A stretch of 64,000 nucleotides of DNA from positions 248,001 to 312,000 of the forward strand of contig JARVKI010000050.1 of NCBI GenBank assembly GCA_036674765.1, in the 5' to 3' direction. A program made the position numbers and the translations under genes. Position 1 is the stretch's first letter. The number at the start of each line of letters is the position of its first letter. Below the pieces are notes generated by a model, which searched no databases, had not been told where the DNA came from, and saw only the letters and a list, made by a program, of their open reading frames with translations. Shown one piece after another: positions 56,351-64,000 of this stretch. Source of the DNA: Seiridium cupressi. Lineage: Eukaryota; Ascomycota; Sordariomycetes; Amphisphaeriales; Sporocadaceae.

Positions 56351-58179
56351 TATATAAGTTAAATAAAGACGGAGTAAGATAATACCTTATAACACCGGCT
56401 ACCAGGACTATTATAGTAGTAGAAAGGAGCCCCGCGGAACGATAAATTAATATTTACGGACACTTTATATACTCCGATAAAAACGGGGATAAATCCGACT
56501 AAAACCAGGTCATTATTCGCCGTACGGAATAATAGCAAAAAAAGGAAAAAAACCTAAATCGAGCCGATATACTAAAACTACGATTAATTAAGGAAAAAAC
56601 TAATAAAATTCCTATTATAATATAATAATCCGTTAGATATTAAAACGACTTTAAAACGGTAATTATCCCTAAAAAGTTATTTTACAGCGCCTTAAAACTT
56701 AAAAACGTCCTAGTAAAGGCTATTACGAAAGATAGGTTTAAAAACACTTATACCCCTTATATAATATTTAAGGATAACGCCTAATTAAAAACAAAACACC
56801 TAAATTATATAAACCTATTATAAATTAGCTATATCGACCGGTTATATAACTAATACTTTAAAAAGAAATTAAAATATAAATTCTTTCCTAAAAAACTAAA
56901 ACTAAACTTTATTAAGATATTATAGGACGGAAAGCAAGTAAGAAACGTTATCATCACTTATAAAGACCCTCGAGGATACGCGGTAATCACCAGCGACTTA
57001 TAAAAAACACGCGAGTACGCTTTAAAGTTACGAACGTAGGACTAATATAAAATTAACAAATACTTAATCCACACTAGCGAAAAAAACTTAACTTAAAGAC
57101 AGATTAAAGAATATAATAAAATAGGACGACTTTTAATTAAATTAAAATCCCTTTTACTTAATATTATTATAAGTTAATAAAAAGGAAAAAATAACCCCGA
57201 AAAATTAATTAAGGAAGTATTCGAAGAATAACGCAACGAAAGAATCGGATTACGAATTTATAAAATTATAAATTATATCTAAATATAACGATAAAACGAA
57301 GGACTAATACCTTTTACGCGAATAATACTATAAGCCTTTATAAAGTTAAAAATAAAATAAAAAGCCGACGAATAAAAATATAATAAACCTTTAATATACT
57401 AAAGCCGGGAAAATTTATACGAAAATTACGTTTTTACTTATTAAAAAGCCGAAAATAAAAGAGAGCGACGACGATATAACCGACGCGATAGGCGTTCGGG
57501 AAACGATTAAAACCGTATATAATAGGATAATAACGGTTAAATATTAAGTTTTTATACGCTATAAAGACGAGCGTATATAACCACTTTACGATTAAGGTGC
57601 GGATTATAAGTTAGGATATTAAGGCCTTAATCGATATAAAAGCTTAAGAAAATTTTATCTTACTATAAATCGTTAATAAATTTTAAATATTATAAAAACG
57701 GAAAAAGACGCTTTACTAATTTAAAATTATAAATAAAAAACTAATAACGTATAATAATAAAATCGTTAATATAAAAACTGCGTATATTTAAATCTATATC
57801 CAAAACTATAATAAAAAACTTATATATAATATTATAAAGATTATAAACTATAATTTAATTTTAAAAATACCCTAGTTATAAGTAAATAATCCCCGAATAA
57901 ATTAAAATATAAACCAGTTCTAATAAAATACACTAGGAAAAAACTTAACCTCTAAGTAATACCCAGCGAAAAAACCTTTAAACAAGCTTAAAACACTTAG
58001 ATTTTACATTATAACCAAGGATATTAAACCGAAATTTATATACGAAATACTTAAAAAATATAAAAAATTTAGCGACTTATTTAATAAAAAATTAAACATA
58101 AAATTACTAATATATATAAGGTTTAATTACGAGATACCTTTAAAAAAAGGTACGAAACCACATTTTATACCTACTTACC

Positions 58180-58680
58180 CGGTACGGCCACAATACAAGG
58201 AAGTACTTAAAAAATACCTCAACGAAATGCTATCAAAAGGATAAATTAAAAAATCCACTTTACCCGCAGGATACTTAATACTCTTTATACTAAAGAAAAG
58301 CAGGGATAAAAAGCCTAATTAAAGGCTTTATATCGATTACTAAAAACTTAACAAAATTACGATTAAAAATAAATACCCCTTACTATTAATTAAAAACTTA
58401 TAAAATAAGTTACACGGTGCTAAATAGTTTATAACCCTAAATTTACTTAACGTATATAAGTTAATTAAAATTAAAAAAGGCGACGAATAAAAAATAATAT
58501 TCTATAATAAATATAAATATTTCGAATATTTAATTATACCTTTTAAACTTATTAACGCATTTATAAACTTTTAAAATATAATTAATATAATATTATAAAA
58601 CTTTTTAAATAAATTCGTAATAGTTTATTTTAATAATATATTTATATTTTTAAATACGATCGAAAAATATAAGTAATACG
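58180..58680 (+). pseudogene. Reverse transcriptase relic of the nested element
   Basis: Recognisable short pieces in order: PAGYLI, a KKS/DKKP-type segment, RLYIDY, KNKYPL, LHGAK, KKGDE, YFEYLI and VYFNNIFIF. The last corresponds to the catalytic aspartate pair of Ty3/gypsy reverse transcriptases with both D changed to N. Stops lie in between, mostly where TGG or CAA/CAG would be expected. Non-functional. Confidence 0.8.
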
Positions 58681-59029
58681 TTATAATAATATTTAAAAAA
58701 CTATAAAAAGCAAACCTTTTAATAAATTTAAAAAAAAAAAAATTCCACTAGCGAAAAATCACTTTTATAAAATACGTAATATCTTTAAAAAAAGTTTAAA
58801 TAAAGGATTTTAAAATAGTAATAATTAAAAAATAACTAACGCTTTAAAATATTACGGATATACGATCCTTTTTAAGGTTAATAAATTATTATAAAATATT
58901 CATCCCTAGCTTCGTAAAAGTAAAAAGCCCTTTAACGGACTTAATTAAAAAGGACCTACCATTTTAATAAACTTATATTAAATAATAAACGTTCGAAAAA
59001 CTTAAAAAAAGGATAATAAAAAAAACCCG

Positions 59030-59430
59030 TTATAACGATAATTAACCCCGATAAAAAATTTAAAGTTAAAATTAACGCGTTAGATTACGCGATCGGCGGC
59101 CAACTCAGCCAGTAAGGGAACGACAGGAAATCGCACCCAATCGCTTATTACTCTAAAAAACTCAACGGACCAGAGCTTAACTACTAAATCCACGACAAAA
59201 AACTAATAACAATCATTAAGGCATTTAAAGAATAAAAGCACTACTTTAATAAAATAATATACCAAGTTAAAATCTATATTAATTATAAAAACTTAATATC
59301 GTTTACTAATAATAAGGAACTTAATAAACGATAAATACGATGGTTAAAGTTTTTAATAAACTTTAACTTTATTATTATCTATCGAAAAAGATTAGAAAAC
59401 GGAAAAGCCGACGCGTTAAATCGCAAATTA
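59030..59430 (+). pseudogene. RNase H relic of the nested element
   Basis: The piece IHDKKL followed by IIKAFKE matches the usual Ty3/gypsy RNase H helix after the reverse transcriptase. Stops interrupt the frame. The order fits an RT-RNase H-integrase polyprotein. Confidence 0.65.
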
Positions 59431-59819
59431 GACCACTTTTAAAAAGCGCCCAAAAAAATACACATTATCCTTACGATTAACAAAAAAGGAAACCTCGTAC
59501 CGATTATAAACTTATATGCTATTAACCGTATAATTATATAAAAAATATAAATCGAAAAAATTAATAATAAATATTAAAAAATAAAGGTTTTAATATATTA
59601 AAAAAAAATATACCTCTTTAAAAAATTCCAAGGAAAATTTATTAAAAAGTATTATAAATTACTATTTAATAAATATATAAAAATCTTTAAAACTATTAAA
59701 AGGATTTAGTAATAATTTAATTACAAAAACTTAAAATAATATATTTTTAAAGTTATTAAGAATTGCGACTTTTATAATAAAGCTAAAGCATCTTAATATA
59801 AGCCGTATAAAGAGTTATA

Positions 59820-60110
59820 ATTAATAATACCACTTGATAAAGTTTAAAAATCGGTCGTTATAAACTTTATTATTAAATTACCATTATTAAAAAAACTAAT
59901 AATAAACGTAGAATATAATAGCATTTTTATTATTATAAAACAACTTACAAAATACGGATATTTTATCCTATATAAAGAAGTAAGCGACATTATAAAACTC
60001 GCTTATATTATCTTTAAAATTATAATTAGCTAATACAAGCTGTTAAACGAATTCATCTCCGATAAAAACAAACTCTTTACGTTAAAATTCTAATAATCCC
60101 TTATATTACA
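59820..60110 (+). pseudogene. Integrase core relic of the nested element
   Basis: Short blocks SVVINFI, KLPLLKK, LTKYGYF, YKEVSD and EFISDKNKLFT match the integrase catalytic core in order. The first catalytic aspartate position reads N (INFI), while the second (ISDK) is kept. Stops interrupt the frame. Confidence 0.8.
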
Positions 60111-61573
60111 ACTAAGGATTAAATATAAATTATTTACAGTATTTTACTTATAAATAAATAAATAAATAAAACGAATAAACCAAGTATTTAAATAATACCT
60201 ACGATATTACGTTAATTATAAATAGAATAATTAGGTATAATTATTATTAATTACGTAATTCGCTTATAATAACGCGATTAATAAGCCTATTAAAATGTTA
60301 TTATTTTACGCTAATTTCGGATATAACCCCAATATTATTAAAAAACCACTCCACGGCGAATAAGTATTTAAAGCTATCGAATATATTAATAAGTTTTAAA
60401 TATTATAATAATCTTTATAATAAGAACTTTTATTCCTTTAACAACGAATAAAACAATATTACGATAAAAAAAAGATTAAAAAACTAACCTTTATAAAGGG
60501 AAATAAAGTCTACTTATTACGTAAAAATATTAAAATAAAGCGACTTAACGATAAACTCGATTTTAAAAAACTTAAATTATTTAAAATCGATAAAATTATT
60601 TTAAAAGTTAATTTTAAGTTATTATTATTTAAAATAATGCGAAATTACCTTATTATATACGTATTTTTATTTAAACTAATATTTAAAAACGTTAAAATCG
60701 ATATAACGTTAAAAATAAAAACTAATTAATAAAAATACAAAATAAAAGAGATATTAAAATATTATAAAAAAAGGAAAAGCCTTTAATATCTAGTTAAATA
60801 AAAAGATTACTTATTAAAAAAGAATATTTAAAAATTTAAAAGATATATTAAAGGTTATATTACTTTTAAATAATATTTTCGAAACTTATAAGGAAGTTAA
60901 AACTAAAGGGTTTTGCTAGATTAACGCCGTTTTAATCGATTATAGCGCCCGTAAATTGCGTAAGGTTTGCTTCCGCCGCCTTAATAGCCTCTAGCTCCTT
61001 AATAAACTAGAACTCCCGCTACGCTATCTAAACCCCTTTTACGCGCGCCGCGGCACGCATCTTCTTTAAATAAATAAAACGATTAATCGCTTCGTTTATA
61101 TCCTTACGCATCTTTCGTTACGCTTCCCTTTATTTTTCCTAAAATTCCAAAAAGGAGGATTTAGCGTCCGCCTCCGCACGCTTAAAACGACGATATTTTC
61201 GTAAGACGGCCTTTATAAAAGCCGCGGGAACGCTCGAACCATCACATTTCGTACTTTTATCCGTATAAAGCTTATAATTCTTTACTCCTTCTATTATTTT
61301 GTAAAAAAGCTTTTTAAAAAAGTATTAAAAATACGGTATAGCTTTAAAAAAGTATATTTTAAACGAAATAAAAAAGTTCGCGCGGCGAATAAAAAAAAAA
61401 ACGGGGAGATTTTTTTTTTATTTAGCTTTTTAAATATAACCTAATATAATAAATACGTATTATAAAAAATAAAAATAAAAAAAAAAACTTATTAAATTAA
61501 TAAAATAAATAGACGCGATTTATTTATAAAACTTTAGGCTTTAAAGGCTAAGCCTTAAAAAAGGAGACCTTAA

Positions 61574-62009
61574 TATTACGAACGTAACCCGGTCGGGGGC
61601 ACAAACCACGACCGGCAGGTGATAAATAAGTGTCCAAGTGCCCCTTAATCTAAAGGGATATTTATACTAACAAATAATAAGTATTATTATCCAATTAAAC
61701 GGCAGGACCCTTAATTAAGAATATTTAAAGCTAATATACTAAATAAATATAAACAAATATAAACAAATTAAATTAATAAGGGAATAAATAAATATATATA
61801 TAATAAACGTTTCTTATATAAATAATTATTATTTTAATAATTAATTTAAATATCTATCTACTTATAAATAAGGCTTATTAAGCCTTAACGATTATATTTT
61901 TATTTTTTAAAACTTAATATTCCTATTTTATATTACGTACCTTATTAATATAAACCTAACACTAGTGTATTATCTTAAGGTTTATTTTAATAATAATATA
62001 TTCGTTATA
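61574..62009 (+). repeat. 3' LTR of the nested Ty3/gypsy element
   Basis: 436 bp, same length as the 5' LTR, many transition differences. A purine-rich tract (aaaaaaggaga, about 61557-61567) lies just upstream as expected for the polypurine tract. Confidence 0.85.
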
Positions 62010-62014
62010 TTAAG

Positions 62015-62957
62015 GTTTTTCTCTTTTACGCGGTTTTAATTATAATTAATAAGGATTTAATATACTAGGGTTATAAAGTTAACGATAAATATACGTACTT
62101 TTAAACGGTTTTTACGTTAATCGTTATTATCCCCTTTTAATTTAAGGATTTTTTCTTCGATATACTTTATAAGATCGTATTATTCTAATCGTTTAAAAAG
62201 TAAGTATTTCTATTCGTTAAGGTTTTTTTCGCCTTTTAACGACGGGATAAGTCGAAGGGTAAAAAATTCGTTTTTCGCTATAATTATAATTATAAAAATG
62301 ATTTAAAAGTGATTTATAAATAAATAAAAGGTTTATAAAAAGTTTAAAGGCTTTTTAACTTATTAAATTTCCGGGCGTTATTATTTACTTATTTATCCGC
62401 GGATAATAAGCGTTAAACTTATACCCTTACCCGTAATATGCTTTTTTAAAGGTATTAAGTATATAAAAGGAAAAGAAGTTCTCCGGATTAACCTTATAAC
62501 CTTAAAAGTAATAAAAGGGTTAAATCGGTAATAATTTATAATAAGTAAAGGATTAAATTAATTCGAAACTGATAATTAAAGGTTATAAAAGGATTAAATT
62601 AGTTTAAAATTAATAATTAGAGAATTATAATAATAATTAAATTTTTAGTAAAAAGTTAATTTAAAATAGAGTTAAAAAGGGGTTAAATTATAATAATTAC
62701 TTTATTTTCCTTTAAAAGTTAATATATAAGTCCTTTTAGCTATAGATTTTTATAATTAATTAAAATCGGCCAAATCGAAGGAAAAAGTGGGTCCTAAATA
62801 AGGCTTTAAAAGAGCTTAACTAGAGGGGTATATCGGTTAAATCTGCGATTTAATAACGATAAAAGTGTAATTTAGGTGCAATTAAACAGAAATCAAGGTG
62901 CAACAGAAGCTGGAGGGTTTGTAATAGTAATAACCTCAAAAGAGAGGGCTTATAACC
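62015..62957 (-). mobile_element. Right part of the outer element's interior
   Basis: Continuation of the outer element beyond the nested insertion. It is AT-rich but less extreme in the last 120 bases next to the right LTR, where CpA and TpG reappear. In leftward orientation this would be the gag end. No frame can be read. Confidence 0.55.
62940..62957 (-). promoter_or_regulatory. Primer-binding site of the outer element (half-tRNA-Met type)
   Basis: On the minus strand, directly after the right LTR's terminal CA, the sequence reads GGTTATAAGCCCTCTC. It resembles the complement of the initiator-tRNA-Met anticodon arm (contains the anticodon CAU in CUCAUAACC), the primer type used by Ty1/copia elements, with one G-to-A change. 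Confidence 0.6.
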
Positions 62958-63105
62958 TGATGGACGGCAATATAGGGAGAAATCCGTATATTGAGGTCCT
63001 CCGTGAGGATGATGATTAAGGGAGAAGGAAGCTCCCCTCTGCTGCCGTGAAGGCCTAAGACTAAGAACCCCACTGATCCACCCCACGTGGTCTGTGCGTT
63101 CATCA
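62958..63105 (-). repeat. Right LTR of the outer element (5' LTR), 148 bp
   Basis: Starts tgatggacgg and ends gcgttcatca, followed directly by the duplicated cagac. Nearly identical to the left LTR. Confidence 0.9.
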
Positions 63106-63110
63106 CAGAC

Positions 63111-64000
63111 TGAATTCAAATGATTGTATAAGAACGCAGAAGTCGCTAATAATGAATGCGTTATCCTTAAATATCTAATACATATATATTTGGATGATCA
63201 ATCCATCTTATCAATGTCAAGGTAAACACAAAGGTCAGGAGCAGTGTCACATGATTACGGAGTATGAACAACTCAAAAGTTTTATAAAGGATAGTTCTGC
63301 CTTGTGGAGACCTTTAAGGTGGAAAGGAAAAGTAGGAAAAAAGAGAAAGAAGGAAAATTCCAGGGATGAATTCAAGTTGAGAGTCAGCGGTTCATGATGA
63401 CCGTTGAGGAAGACTCATTATATCATCAAGACGAATCATGAAAGACAGGCGAACTGTTACGAAACAAGACTCTGTCATACTGGTATGATACTTGGGGTGG
63501 GGCCAAAATAATATAGGCGAAAGCGGAGGGTCCACTTGCGTCACCTGGCCCAACACCAATGACGGATTGACAATTGTAGTGTGCTGGTTAGCCGTCTCTC
63601 AAGTTTAACATAGAATGTTGCGGCTGAGCTAGTTTGAGGGTTGTTTGAATCAAAGGAGCCAGACCAGATATCCGTGGGTTGAATAAACACAAGACACGGA
63701 TGTTTTCTAGTGTGATTAAATGGCAACAATGAACTATGCTGCCTAGCTTGGGATGTGCTTTCGATCAATCGTGAGCGGTCTTCCAATAGACTGAAAGTAA
63801 TATGGGTACGCGTGTTATTACACAACTGGTAACTATCAAAACTACGAGATCAGGTATCACTCTGACAAGTACCCAATTGTAGTCCATCCCTTATCTCAGG
63901 GTCTCTCCTGACCAGTACATCTCATATCGCCAGCCCAACTGTACCATTTCGTCTGTAACGCCACCTTTGATGACCTTTGCAATCTCACTCGGCTCGCCTG
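63111..64000. other. Right flank of the transposon block, no gene seen
   Basis: Base composition returns to normal at the target duplication. Short frames on both strands lack motifs. A gene may begin beyond the window. Confidence 0.45.

Larger units (their letters stand above)
54710..62014 (+). mobile_element. Nested Ty3/gypsy retrotransposon with target duplication, RIP-degraded
   Basis: Two 436-bp LTRs (54715-55150 and 61574-62009) enclose a 6.4-kb interior. The flanking 5-mers ttaaa (54710-54714) and ttaag (62010-62014) look like a target duplication changed by one G-to-A step. On the plus strand, decayed polymerase blocks occur in the order reverse transcriptase, RNase H, integrase, the Ty3/gypsy order. 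All frames contain many stops. Inserted in the opposite orientation to the outer element. Confidence 0.85.
49998..63110 (-). mobile_element. Outer LTR retrotransposon with target duplication, interrupted by a Ty3/gypsy element
   Basis: Bounded by identical 5-bp target duplications (cagac at 49998-50002 and 63106-63110) and two 148-bp LTRs. Without the nested insertion it is about 5.8 kb. The LTRs run TG...CA. Read on the minus strand, a half-tRNA-Met-type primer-binding site follows the right LTR and a G-run precedes the left LTR, which points to a Ty1/copia element transcribed leftward. The interior is very AT-rich with CpA/TpG almost gone and CpG kept, the RIP signature. No coding domain is readable by eye, so superfamily rests on the primer site. 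Confidence 0.85.

Noticed and set aside
49998..63110. AT-rich block considered as a centromere or a mitochondrial insertion
   Set aside because: LTR pairs, target duplications and retroelement polymerase motifs explain it fully; no mitochondrial genes are seen.
62850..63119. Open frame covering the right LTR of the outer element
   Set aside because: It is LTR sequence, repeated at 49942-50166, and not a gene.
1..64000. CRISPR arrays, bacterial operons and phage genes
   Set aside because: Spliced genes and fungal families throughout; no regularly spaced short repeats were seen.

Overview
The window reads as nuclear DNA of a filamentous ascomycete (Pezizomycotina). Genes carry short introns (about 50-160 nt, GT...AG, often with a gctaac-type branch site). 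The gene families are fungal: GH5-CBM1 endoglucanase, GH31 alpha-glucosidase, Con-10, a HET-domain protein, a HeLo domain, and GT15/GT32-type mannosyltransferases. One block is AT-saturated and poor in CpA/TpG, as repeat-induced point mutation (RIP) leaves it. I cannot place the class or genus. Start codons were taken as the first well-placed ATG. Exon joins were checked by hand for phase.

Layout. 1-20,900: an unrecognised low-complexity protein (2006-3034); a very large five-exon gene (5279-11181) joining a glycosidase-like N-terminus to a CorA-like membrane domain; a P/Q-rich then S/T/Y-rich protein (12025-13932); a relic of a 2-oxoglutarate/Fe(II) oxygenase (14466-14840); a RidA-family protein (15867-16325); a broken APH-type phosphotransferase (16816-18241); and SRP54 (19260-20884). 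21,700-36,100: a secreted endoglucanase; a HeLo-domain/Rho-like GTPase fusion with broken frames (23937-25649); a gene-poor stretch with two miniature inverted-repeat elements; a seven-helix receptor; a Con-10-type protein; and a secreted GH31 alpha-glucosidase. 36,500-49,200: a doubtful small gene, a divergently transcribed pair of Golgi-type glycosyltransferases, a third copy of the miniature element, a HET-domain protein, a truncated MFS transporter relic, a choline/ethanolamine-kinase-like protein, a small hypothetical protein and a GNAT acetyltransferase.

49,998-63,110 is a nested transposon block. An outer LTR element has 148-bp LTRs and a 5-bp target duplication (cagac). Its minus-strand primer-binding site looks like the anticodon-arm (half-tRNA-Met) type used by Ty1/copia elements. 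Inside it sits a Ty3/gypsy element with 436-bp LTRs. Both interiors are heavily RIP-mutated, while the outer LTRs are almost untouched.

Functionally the intact genes are mainly carbohydrate-active (cellulose and alpha-glucan breakdown, protein mannosylation) plus housekeeping secretion (SRP54). The HET protein and the HeLo-GTPase relic belong to families linked to fungal non-self recognition and cell death. At least four genes are decaying relics. The most unusual items are the HeLo-GTPase architecture, the glycosidase-like/CorA-like fusion, the three-copy miniature element family, and the outer LTRs that escaped RIP.
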